A stretch of DNA of 64,000 nt from Phocaeicola dorei (GTDB lineage: Bacteria; Bacteroidota; Bacteroidia; Bacteroidales; Bacteroidaceae): positions 461,001 to 525,000 of the forward strand of contig NZ_CP046176.1 of assembly GCF_013009555.1 (NCBI RefSeq), given 5' to 3'. Under the pieces are notes generated by a model. The model was not told the DNA's origin and made no database searches. It saw only the letters and a list, made by a program, of their open reading frames with translations. Position 1 is the stretch's first letter, and each line of letters starts with the position of its first letter. Shown here one piece after another: positions 17,339 through 24,571 of the stretch. Made by a program: the position numbers and the translations under genes.

Positions 17339-17505
17339 GGCTGTCCTTCCAGGCAGGTTTTCTGACTTATCTCTCCCTTAAAACGCCTTCCCGCAAATAG
17401 TTTTGTAGTGGCATATTGTTTCAGTTCAACGAGAATTACAGCAGCGGGTACTGTTGCTGATTTTCACGGCATTCCCTCTTAGAAGGGGTTAACTTCACCT
17501 TGTCG
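17339..17505 (-). ncRNA. Cobalamin (B12) riboswitch upstream of nrdDG
   Basis: The minus-strand leader has the conserved order of an adenosylcobalamin aptamer: GGTGAAGTTAACCCCTTC, then GGGAATGCCGTGAAAATC, then ACAGTACCCGCTGCTGTAA, then GCCACT...GGGAAGGC, and the B12 box AGTCAGAAAACCTGCC (17366-17351). The aptamer ends about 35 bases before the nrdD ATG, so control is probably at translation or at a short expression platform. Class III reductase does not need B12; the logical reading is that plentiful B12 allows a B12-dependent class II enzyme and represses this one. Confidence 0.92.
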
Positions 17506-17513
17506 GACGGCTA

Positions 17514-17521
17514 CAAAGGTA
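17514..17521 (-). promoter_or_regulatory. -7 box for the nrdDG transcript
   Basis: Leftward TACCTTTG just upstream of the riboswitch. No -33 TTTG is visible. Confidence 0.65.
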
Positions 17522-17598
17522 TAACATTTTGGGAAACTTTCTGTTTAAAAAATAAATAAAAGTTTTCCAAAACGGATAACTTATTGAAGATGGGAGGG

Positions 17599-18234
17599 TT
17601 ATAAAATGTACCACAATGCCATCATATGGCAGATTGTTCCTCCTAATACAAACAGATGGAAAACAGAGTGCATATAGGGCAATTGGGGGAAGGAATAAAA
17701 GACAGCTCCGGTGATGTAAGACACTCCTTCGCCGATTAACCAATAAATAAAAACAGGAGGTACATGTTGGCAGAGCGGCTTGAAACCTACAAAAATGCTG
17801 CATCCCATGGCTATATAGCAAATTGTTTCCAGGTTGCTATGTTCTTTCAGGTTACAAAAACATAGAATGATCCCGGCGAGGGCGCATAGCCATACGAAAC
17901 TAAGAATTCCCCATCCCCAATAATCTGCTTCCCGCAAGGCTATCAGCATGATGGGGGAATAGCTTCCTGCGATATGCAGATAAATCGAAGCATGATCGAA
18001 TTTGCGCAACACTTCGCGGTGAGGAGATGGTTTGCTGGCATGATACCAGGTGGAGCTGATATAGGAAGACAGCATACCGAATAGATAGAGCCACATGCCA
18101 CCTGTTGCCCACGGATTGCCACTTTTCATGGCAGTAAGCAACAGATAACCGCCGCCGGCGATACCTATCAGGATACCAACACCATGTGACAGGGTATTGG
18201 CCCACTCTTCTCCTTTGGTATAGTGTATGGTCAA
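17599..18234 (-). CDS. Hemolysin III (PAQR/YqfA) family membrane protein
   Basis: This 211-residue protein has seven hydrophobic helices and the PAQR metal-site pattern: EEWANTLSHGVG at the start, SSTWYHAS in the second block, KFDHASIYLHIAGSYSP in the third, and HSVFHLFVLGGTICH at the end, which supplies the last His ligands. Bacterial members are called hemolysin III for historical reasons; their cell function is mostly membrane-lipid related and poorly defined. The gene starts 4 bases after the CCA-transferase stop, so the two are cotranscribed leftward. Confidence 0.92.
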   Translation of the reverse strand: MTIHYTKGEEWANTLSHGVGILIGIAGGGYLLLTAMKSGNPWATGGMWLYLFGMLSSYISSTWYHASKPSPHREVLRKFDHASIYLHIAGSYSPIMLIALREADYWGWGILSFVWLCALAGIILCFCNLKEHSNLETICYIAMGCSIFVGFKPLCQHVPPVFIYWLIGEGVSYITGAVFYSFPQLPYMHSVFHLFVLGGTICHMMALWYIL

Positions 18235-18238
18235 TTTC

Positions 18239-19657
18239 TTATAAGTTTTTGGGTGTTAATCCCATGCTTTTTGCTTTCTTCAACATGTGTTCTAAAGCAG
18301 CATCATGTTCATTAGGGATGATTCCATCCAGTATGGCATCCTTGATAGAACTTTTCAGACTGCCTATTTCACGGCAGGGCTGCAGGTCGAATATCCGCAT
18401 AATTTCTTCTCCGTCTACCGGAGGTTGGAAATTGCGTATCCAGTCTTTTTCTTCCAGGTCTTTCAGTTTCTGGCGTACCAGTTTGAAGTTATCCAGGAAT
18501 TTTTGTTTTCGTGCTTCATTTTTTGAAGTGATGTCCGCTTCGCACAGCATCATCAAGTCGTCAATATCATCTCCGGCTTCAAAAAGCAGACGTCGCACGG
18601 CGGAATCAGTTACTACATCATCTGCGATAACAATGGGACGCATGTGCAGGCTGACTAACTTTTGGACATATTTCATCTTCTCATTCATGGGCAGTTTCAT
18701 CTTGCGGAAGAGGTCCGGAATCATTTTCTCACCGATAAAGTTATGATTATGGAAAGTCCATCCTATACGTGGTTCCCAGCGTTTGGTACGTGGCTTGCCT
18801 ATATCATGCAACAGAGTGGCCCAACGTAGCCATAGGTTGTCGGTATGTTTGGAAATATTGTCCACAACTTCCAAGGTATGGTAGAAGTTATCTTTATGGG
18901 CACGGCCGTTCCGGGTTTCCACTCCTTGCAACGCTACCAGTTCAGGAAAAATCAAAGGTAACAGTCCGCAGCGGTCCAGTTCTATAAAGCCTTTGGACGG
19001 TATGGGGGCGAGCAAGATCTTGTTCAACTCGTCGGCGATGCGCTCTTTGGAGATAATATGAATGCGTTCCTTGTTACGTGACAGTGCTTCGAAAGTGGTG
19101 TCATCAATATAGAAATTCAGTTGTGTGGCAAACCGGACACAACGCATCATGCGGAGCGGATCGTCACTGAAAGTGATGTCCGGGTCCAGCGGCGTACGGA
19201 TAGTTCTCTCTTTCAAATCGTCCAGTCCATTAAAAGGATCTACCAATTCACCGAAACGTGCTTTGTTCAGGCACACTGCCATGGCATTGATCGTAAAATC
19301 GCGCCGGTTTTGGTCGTCCTCCAAGGTGCCGTCCTCTACTACGGGCTTACGGCTGTCATGGCTGTACGACTCTTTACGGGCACCGACAAACTCCACTTCC
19401 GTGTCATGGTATTTAACTTGTGCCGTGCCGAAATTCTTAAAAACAGAAACGTGTGCTCCGCGTCCCAGCTTCTTGCCGAGGGCTTGTGCCATTTCAATTC
19501 CGCTTCCTACTACTACAACGTCTATATCCTTAGAGGGACGTGCCAAAAATATATCTCGTACATAACCTCCTACAACGTAACATTCCAATCCCAGTTCGTC
19601 TGCCGTTTCGGAGATTAACTTGAATATCTTATTATTAAAATGTTCTTTTAGTTCCAT
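18239..19657 (-). CDS. cca: tRNA nucleotidyltransferase with HD domain (CCA-adding type)
   Basis: This 472-residue protein has the class II nucleotidyltransferase head (VVGGYVRDIFL, then DID at 44-46 as metal ligands, then RRDFTINAMAV) and an HD phosphohydrolase domain (LLHDIGKPRTKR). It is expected to add or repair the 3' CCA of tRNAs. That fits the window: neither tRNA gene in the rRNA operon encodes CCA. The -7 box at 19683-19676 rules out starts further upstream; ATG 19657 is chosen, with ATG 19663 as an alternative only about 10 bases after the expected transcript start. Confidence 0.93.
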   Translation of the reverse strand: MELKEHFNNKIFKLISETADELGLECYVVGGYVRDIFLARPSKDIDVVVVGSGIEMAQALGKKLGRGAHVSVFKNFGTAQVKYHDTEVEFVGARKESYSHDSRKPVVEDGTLEDDQNRRDFTINAMAVCLNKARFGELVDPFNGLDDLKERTIRTPLDPDITFSDDPLRMMRCVRFATQLNFYIDDTTFEALSRNKERIHIISKERIADELNKILLAPIPSKGFIELDRCGLLPLIFPELVALQGVETRNGRAHKDNFYHTLEVVDNISKHTDNLWLRWATLLHDIGKPRTKRWEPRIGWTFHNHNFIGEKMIPDLFRKMKLPMNEKMKYVQKLVSLHMRPIVIADDVVTDSAVRRLLFEAGDDIDDLMMLCEADITSKNEARKQKFLDNFKLVRQKLKDLEEKDWIRNFQPPVDGEEIMRIFDLQPCREIGSLKSSIKDAILDGIIPNEHDAALEHMLKKAKSMGLTPKNL

Positions 19658-19675
19658 ATTCATCTTAAAGAGGGG

Positions 19676-19683
19676 CAAATTTA
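19676..19683 (-). promoter_or_regulatory. -7 box for the cca operon
   Basis: Leftward TAAATTTG fits TAnnTTTG, close to the cca start. Confidence 0.55.
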
Positions 19684-19726
19684 CGATTTTTTGCGCAGGA
19701 TAAGGAGAAATCACGCAATTAAATTG

Positions 19727-19734
19727 TATTTTTG
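19727..19734 (+). promoter_or_regulatory. -7 box for the lipoprotein gene at 19759
   Basis: TATTTTTG, 24 bases before the ATG at 19759. Confidence 0.65.
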
Positions 19735-19758
19735 CCTGCATATAAAACGATCAAGTAC

Positions 19759-20583
19759 ATGAAAAAGATAGGATTAGTAGCATTATTTGCCTTGTTGCTG
19801 GCCGGTTGTGATGATGGCGGCGAGAAGAAAGCGCAAGAAAATTTGCGTAAGGCTGAAGCGGCTTTGGAAAAAGAGAACTTTAATGAGGCCAAATTGCAGA
19901 TAGACAGTATCCGCATCCTTTATCCGAAAGCGTTTGAAGCCAGAAAACAGGGAGTCAAGCTGATGCAGCAGGTGGATTTGAAAGAACAGCAGAAAAGTCT
20001 GATTTACCTGGATAGCATGATGGTGGTGAGACAAGCTCAGCTGGATTCCGTCAAAGGTAATTTTGTTCTTGAGAAAGATACTGCATATCAGGAGGTGGGT
20101 AACTATTTTTATCCTACCCAGACGGTAGAAAAGAATATAGGCCGTTCATTCTTGCGCGGACAAGTGAACGAGCAGGGGGAAATGTCCCTTACCTCTATTT
20201 ATTGTGCAGGAGGCACGTTGCATCACACGGCGGTGAAAGTGAGTGTGGGGGATACCTTTGCCGAAACTCCCGCCTCGAAAGACAGCTATGAAACCACTGA
20301 CTTGGGCCGTGCAATCGAGAAGGCCGATTATAAGATGGGGGAAGACGGCGGCGTTATCGCTTTTATTGTAGCGAACAAAGATAAGAATATTCAACTTCAG
20401 TTTATCGGAGACCGTACTTATAAAACGGCTATGCAACCCAATGACCGTAAGGCGATTGCAGAATTAACAGAATTGGCGCGCATCCTGTCCGGCATGGAAC
20501 AAATCCGTAAAGATAAGAAAGAAGCGAACTTGAAAATAGAGTTTGTAACCCGCAAAATGCAGGAACAGGAGGAAGAGAAGTGA
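19759..20583 (+). CDS. Lipoprotein of unknown function with coiled-coil head
   Basis: A 274-residue protein with a clear lipoprotein signal (ALLLAGC, Cys17). The residues after Cys are acidic (DDGGEKK), which resembles the signal that sends Bacteroides lipoproteins to the cell surface; this is an inference. Residues 25-115 are Lys/Glu/Ala-rich and probably helical, with TPR-like spacing (AEAALEKENFNEAKLQIDSI). The rest is mixed strands and ends in a charged helix. I do not recognise a named family. It is monocistronic, convergent with ruvA. Confidence 0.8.
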   Translation: MKKIGLVALFALLLAGCDDGGEKKAQENLRKAEAALEKENFNEAKLQIDSIRILYPKAFEARKQGVKLMQQVDLKEQQKSLIYLDSMMVVRQAQLDSVKGNFVLEKDTAYQEVGNYFYPTQTVEKNIGRSFLRGQVNEQGEMSLTSIYCAGGTLHHTAVKVSVGDTFAETPASKDSYETTDLGRAIEKADYKMGEDGGVIAFIVANKDKNIQLQFIGDRTYKTAMQPNDRKAIAELTELARILSGMEQIRKDKKEANLKIEFVTRKMQEQEEEK

Positions 20584-20668
20584 TGTGAATCGGAACACAA
20601 ACAAAGCGGATTTTGAAAAGATTCCCCAAAGTCCGCATTGTCCGTGTCCCTTGTTTCATGTATAGCCC

Positions 20669-21262
20669 TTACAATCGCTTCAAGGCCAGCTTGATCACTT
20701 TCTCTACCGGGGCGGCAGGCTCCTCTTTCAGTATGGCAGCCACTACCTTTTGTGATGCGGCTTGTGCGAATCCCAGCATGGTGAGTGCGGAGATAGCCTC
20801 GTCATGAATTTCTGTATTGGCCGGATTGGCAAACATTTCACTGTTCACTGTTTCCACGCCCGAAGTGGCGATCTTGTCCTTTAAGTCCACTATGATGCGT
20901 TGGGCAGTTTTCAGGCCGATGCCTTTCACCGTTTTCAATAACTTGTCATTACCGGAACTGATTACTCCGCACAGTTCGGAAGGGGATAAAGCCGACAGAA
21001 TCATACGTGCCGTGTTGCCGCCGATGCCCGATACGGAAATCAGTAACAAAAATAACTCCCGTTCCTGCTTGGTCGAGAATCCGTAGAGTACGTAGGCGTC
21101 TTCCCGGATCGCTTCATAAATATATAATTTCGTATTGCTCTGATTCTGAATGGCCGAATACGTATTCAATGAGATATTGATGCCATATCCCATCCCGTTA
21201 CAGTCTAAAACTACCGTTGCCGGAGTAATCTCCGCAATGTCTCCTTTAATATATTCTATCAT
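20669..21262 (-). CDS. ruvA: Holliday junction helicase subunit RuvA
   Basis: RuvA (197 aa) binds four-way junctions and loads the RuvB motor for branch migration. The OB-fold start [12 protein letters not shown], the two helix-hairpin-helix motifs ([16 protein letters not shown] and [17 protein letters not shown]) and the C-terminal domain III ([21 protein letters not shown]) are all present in order. Length is standard. It is a single gene here; ruvB is not in the window. Confidence 0.97.
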   Translation of the reverse strand: MIEYIKGDIAEITPATVVLDCNGMGYGINISLNTYSAIQNQSNTKLYIYEAIREDAYVLYGFSTKQERELFLLLISVSGIGGNTARMILSALSPSELCGVISSGNDKLLKTVKGIGLKTAQRIIVDLKDKIATSGVETVNSEMFANPANTEIHDEAISALTMLGFAQAASQKVVAAILKEEPAAPVEKVIKLALKRL

Positions 21263-21294
21263 GGTTGTTTCATTTGAAAATTTACAGTTCTTTG

Positions 21295-21302
21295 CAAAAA
21301 TA
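21295..21302 (-). promoter_or_regulatory. -7 box for ruvA
   Basis: Leftward TATTTTTG, 32 bases before the ruvA ATG. Confidence 0.6.
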
Positions 21303-21388
21303 GGACATCTATCTTTTAAATTATAAGTTCGGCAAGAATATTTTTAAATTATTAGGTCGTAGTGAACAAAAAAATGAGGCAAAATGTT

Positions 21389-21396
21389 TATTTTTG
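21389..21396 (+). promoter_or_regulatory. -7 box for ddh
   Basis: TATTTTTG, 41 bases before the ddh ATG. Confidence 0.6.
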
Positions 21397-21437
21397 CAGC
21401 GAATTAACAGATAATAGTAAACTAAACCCAATAAAAG

Positions 21438-22337
21438 ATGAGAAAAATAAGAGCGGCCGTGGTTGGATACGGTAACATTGGTCAGTATGTAGTGGAGGCT
21501 TTGGAAGCTGCTCCCGATTTTGAGATTGCAGGTATCGTCCGTCGTAGCGGTGCGGAAAACAAGCCTGCCGAGTTGGAAGCATACGCTGTGGTGAAAGATA
21601 TAAAGGAATTGAAAGATGTGGATGTGGCTGTGCTGGCTACTCCGACCCGTAGCGTGGAAAAATATGCTAAAGAGATTCTGGCAATGGGTATCAATACGGT
21701 AGATAGTTTCGACATTCATACACAAATCACTTCTCTCCGCCGTTCATTGGATGAGTCGGCAAAGGCCGGTAAGGCTGTCGCTATTATTTCTGCCGGATGG
21801 GATCCGGGAAGCGATTCTGTAGTTCGTACACTGTTGGAAGCCATCGCTCCGAAGGGCATTACTTATACCAATTTCGGTCCGGGACGCAGCATGGGGCATT
21901 CCGTAGCAGTCCGTGCCATTGATGGAGTGAAGGATGCTTTGTCCATGACTATTCCTGTGGGTACCGGTATCCATCGCCGTATGGTGTATGTGGAACTGGA
22001 GGAAGGTGCGGACTTCAAGACTGTGGAAGCCGCCATCAAGTCGGATCCTTATTTTGTAAATGACGAGACACATGTAAAACAAGTTCCATGTGTGGACGAT
22101 TTGAATGACGTGGGTCATGGCGTTAACCTGGTTCGTAAAGGGGTATCGGGCAAGACCCATAATCAGTTGTTCGAGTTTGACATGAAGATTAATAATCCGG
22201 CTCTTACCGCACAGGTGCTGGTTTGCGTGGCACGTGCCTCCATGAAACAGCAGCCCGGATGTTATACCATGATTGAAGTTCCTGTAATTGATCTGCTGTG
22301 CGGCGACCGTGAGGAACTGATTGCGCATTTGGTATAA
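21438..22337 (+). CDS. ddh: meso-diaminopimelate dehydrogenase
   Basis: This 299-residue NADPH enzyme makes meso-DAP directly from tetrahydrodipicolinate by reductive amination, a short cut in lysine and peptidoglycan precursor synthesis. The Rossmann loop GYGNIG begins at residue 10-11; [10 protein letters not shown] and [20 protein letters not shown] are the family blocks that hold substrate. Length is typical. It stands alone between its own -7 box and a strong terminator. Confidence 0.94.
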   Translation: MRKIRAAVVGYGNIGQYVVEALEAAPDFEIAGIVRRSGAENKPAELEAYAVVKDIKELKDVDVAVLATPTRSVEKYAKEILAMGINTVDSFDIHTQITSLRRSLDESAKAGKAVAIISAGWDPGSDSVVRTLLEAIAPKGITYTNFGPGRSMGHSVAVRAIDGVKDALSMTIPVGTGIHRRMVYVELEEGADFKTVEAAIKSDPYFVNDETHVKQVPCVDDLNDVGHGVNLVRKGVSGKTHNQLFEFDMKINNPALTAQVLVCVARASMKQQPGCYTMIEVPVIDLLCGDREELIAHLV

Positions 22338-22372
22338 AGAGGTTTCCTCAAAAAGAACGATATTCTGAAAAT

Positions 22373-22408
22373 CTCTTCTCCGTTTTATTTCGGAGAAGAG
22401 TTTTTTTT
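22373..22408 (+). terminator. Intrinsic terminator after ddh
   Basis: CTCTTCTCCG (22373-22382) and CGGAGAAGAG (22391-22400) are a perfect 10-bp stem with an 8-base loop, followed by T8. Confidence 0.95.
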
Positions 22409-22443
22409 ATTTCCTTTGTGCTCATAAACAAAGAAATAGAACA

Positions 22444-23250
22444 ATGATAGCAAGTATTGTATGGGATGTGGATCCTATCTTATTTAAAGTAGGTAGTTGG
22501 GAAGTGCGTTGGTATGGGCTGATGTGGGGCCTTGGTTTCATATTAGCTTATGAAATAGTAAGCCGTTTATTCAAAAAAGAGAAGTATCCGGAAGACTGGG
22601 TGGACAAGCTTTTCGTCTATTGCATAGTCAGTACGGTCATTGGCGCCCGTCTGGGGCATTGTTTATTTTATGAATGGGACTATTATAGCGCCCATCCTGT
22701 TGAAATATTCAAGATTTGGAAAGGTGGGTTGGCAAGTCATGGAGGGGTGTTTGCCATCATTCTGGCTCTGATGTGGTATTCAAAAAAAGTAACCCGGAAA
22801 AGTGTGTGGTGGTTGTTTGACCGCATGATACCTGCTGTGGCGATTGTCTGCTTCTGTATCCGTTTGGGTAATTTAATGAATTCCGAGATATTCGGATATC
22901 CCACCACGTTGCCTTGGGGATTTGAATTTGTCCGTTCCCGGGAGTGGCATCAGCTGTATGAAGGTTTGCCTTGCCATCCTACTCAGATTTATGAAATGCT
23001 GTATTGCCTGGTTGCCGGTGTAACTGCCTGGGTGATGTACCATACATACCATTTACAAAAAAGAGTGGGATTAATAACCGGAGTAAGCTTGCTTATATTT
23101 TTTGGCACTCGTTTTGCTCTGGAGTTTATGAAGAATCCGCAGGTTGCCGAAGAGGCGGATATGACTTTTAATATAGGGCAGTGGCTCAGTGTGCCGCTGA
23201 TTCTGCTGGGGGCGTATCTCATAGCTACCAGCCGTACCCGGAAAGAATAA
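22444..23250 (+). CDS. lgt: Prolipoprotein diacylglyceryl transferase
   Basis: Lgt (268 aa) adds diacylglycerol to the lipobox Cys of prolipoproteins in the inner membrane, the first step for the many lipoproteins in this window. Seven hydrophobic helices are present. The signature RLGNLMNSEIFGYPT corresponds to the Lgt signature, and GGLASHGGVFAI is the His-Gly loop with the essential His. HPTQIYEMLYCL is the third conserved block. Length is normal. It is convergent with the HU-like gene. Confidence 0.96.
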   Translation: MIASIVWDVDPILFKVGSWEVRWYGLMWGLGFILAYEIVSRLFKKEKYPEDWVDKLFVYCIVSTVIGARLGHCLFYEWDYYSAHPVEIFKIWKGGLASHGGVFAIILALMWYSKKVTRKSVWWLFDRMIPAVAIVCFCIRLGNLMNSEIFGYPTTLPWGFEFVRSREWHQLYEGLPCHPTQIYEMLYCLVAGVTAWVMYHTYHLQKRVGLITGVSLLIFFGTRFALEFMKNPQVAEEADMTFNIGQWLSVPLILLGAYLIATSRTRKE

Positions 23251-23291
23251 AGGTTCCGGGAGGGGGGGGGAGCAAATGAAAGGACGCCTTT

Positions 23292-23903
23292 TCAGCTTTC
23301 CGGCATCGCCCTGTATATCACGTGCGGGGCGCGTCCGTCTCTTTCTATTTTCTTTTCATTGCTCCATTGGCGTAGTTCGCTGCCGGCTTTTGTTTTCAGC
23401 AACCCTGTCAAGGCACAATATTCCTTGCAAGTGATAATGGAGTGCTCTTTCAGATAATTCGTCAGCCGTACAAAGCGTTCTTCTGCTGAATATCGGGTGG
23501 AGGAGGTCCGGAAACCATATTCTGCCCGTTCCAGCTTTCCTTTGCTTCGTACCTCCTTACGAAATTTCCGGGTGGGTTTGAACTTTATGTTGTCAAAATG
23601 TACCGATGCGGCTCGTATCTCGCTTTTGTCCGTTACCTTGCGGCAAGTCAGTGTGGCCGAGAAAGTACCCAGTTCTCCCAGTTTTACGTTATAACCGTCT
23701 GCCAGGTAATTGGCGATAATGCTTTCCAGGTCACATAGCAGACCGACGACGGTCCCTTCGTGGACGGTGGAACGCCGGGCAATGTCTTTAGCCAGGTCTT
23801 TCAGGCTTTTTGTGCCCGATACTACAATTTGTGGATACAGGGTGGGCTGTTCCTTCTCTCCCTGTATGTCGGGGGAGGTTTTGAAATCATACTTTGCTGC
23901 CAT
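23292..23903 (-). CDS. HU-related DNA-binding protein with C-terminal extension
   Basis: A 203-residue member of the Bacteroides HU-like family. The HU fold covers about 15-125 (SLKDLAKDIARRSTVHEGTV, then LESIIANYLADGYNVKLGELGTF and the arm region FKPTRKFRKEV). The last 65 residues resemble a small winged-helix (RLTNYLKEHSIITCKEYCAL, then TGLLKTKAGSELRQW). It should bind DNA as a nucleoid or regulatory protein. Its leader, starting near 24073, is about 170 bases long and contains three tandem palindromic repeats, which may be an operator for autoregulation. Confidence 0.88.
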   Translation of the reverse strand: MAAKYDFKTSPDIQGEKEQPTLYPQIVVSGTKSLKDLAKDIARRSTVHEGTVVGLLCDLESIIANYLADGYNVKLGELGTFSATLTCRKVTDKSEIRAASVHFDNIKFKPTRKFRKEVRSKGKLERAEYGFRTSSTRYSAEERFVRLTNYLKEHSIITCKEYCALTGLLKTKAGSELRQWSNEKKIERDGRAPHVIYRAMPES

Positions 23904-23990
23904 GTTTAATGCTTTTTAATAGGGAGATTAAGTCGTTTCTTGCTGAACGCTAAGGGGATTCTTTCTATTAACTTCTATAGACACAGGCAA

Positions 23991-24056
23991 TGGACCGTAC
24001 GGTTTACTGTAGTGGACTGTACGGTCTGCTATAGTGGATTGTACAGTCTGCCATCG
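23991..24056. repeat. Three tandem 22-bp repeats, each with a GTAC-centred palindrome
   Basis: Units start at 23991, 24013 and 24035, each beginning TGGA and centred on an imperfect palindrome: ACCGTACGGT, ACTGTACGGT and ATTGTACAGT. The 22-bp period is about two helical turns, so bound proteins would sit on one face of the DNA. The array lies in the expected 5' leader of the HU-like gene, 88-153 bases before its ATG. It could equally form three small RNA hairpins. Confidence 0.85.
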
Positions 24057-24078
24057 GAGTCTGTCTTAGTATTCAGGA

Positions 24079-24086
24079 CAAAAGTA
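24079..24086 (-). promoter_or_regulatory. -7 box for the HU-like gene
   Basis: Leftward TACTTTTG upstream of the tandem repeats. It implies a leader of about 170 bases. Confidence 0.5.
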
Positions 24087-24444
24087 CTTAATCATACTGG
24101 AAAAACCTATTAATTCATAGGAGAAAAGAGCTTGTACGGGCAAATTAGATGTTCCCCTTGAAGGTTTGAGGGATTTTCCTTTCATTGTGGCGTCTTTCTT
24201 TTCAGTTGGTGCTGTTGTAAAGGTAAGTGTTTTATGCTGATTACCGGCATACTTCGGATAGAAAAAGAGGAATTGGGATTTTTTTTCTCTTGCTTGCCTA
24301 AAGGCGGGCTGATAGTAGGCTGAAGGATAATCCTTCAGGTGTTTTCTTCGATGAAATGGGGAAAAAACAGCAAAAACTGAAGGCTGAAGGAAAATTGGGA
24401 TGAACTTGTTTTTAGAGGTGAAAAGGCCTATGGTTCACGAGAAA
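24087..24444. other. Gene-free stretch before the fructan locus
   Basis: No credible gene. It holds an 8-bp hairpin CTGAAGGA/TCCTTCAG (24320-24338) and further copies of CTGAAGG nearby (about 24378-24392), with no T run. Role unknown. Confidence 0.5.
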
Positions 24445-24501
24445 TGTTACATAATCCGTCACTTTTGTTGCAATGAAACAAAAATGCCAGCAGCTGTAAC
24501 A
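24445..24501. promoter_or_regulatory. Nested inverted repeats upstream of the fructan locus (candidate operator)
   Basis: Outer arms TGTTACA (24445-24451) and TGTAACA (24495-24501) enclose inner arms TTTTGTT (24463-24469) and AACAAAA (24477-24483). The centre is about 70 bases upstream of the transcript start predicted from the box at 24532. This is where the AraC-type output domain of the locus sensor (31134-33860) would be expected to bind. Confidence 0.45.
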
Positions 24502-24531
24502 AATGTTTTATAGAGGTTGCCGGCTGTCCCC

Positions 24532-24539
24532 TACCTTTG
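24532..24539 (+). promoter_or_regulatory. -7 box for the fructan utilisation operon
   Basis: TACCTTTG, 32 bases before the ATG at 24572. No -33 element is seen, as expected for an activator-dependent promoter. Confidence 0.65.
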
Positions 24540-24571
24540 CCTCAGAAAAACTTCTAAAAACATTTAATGCT

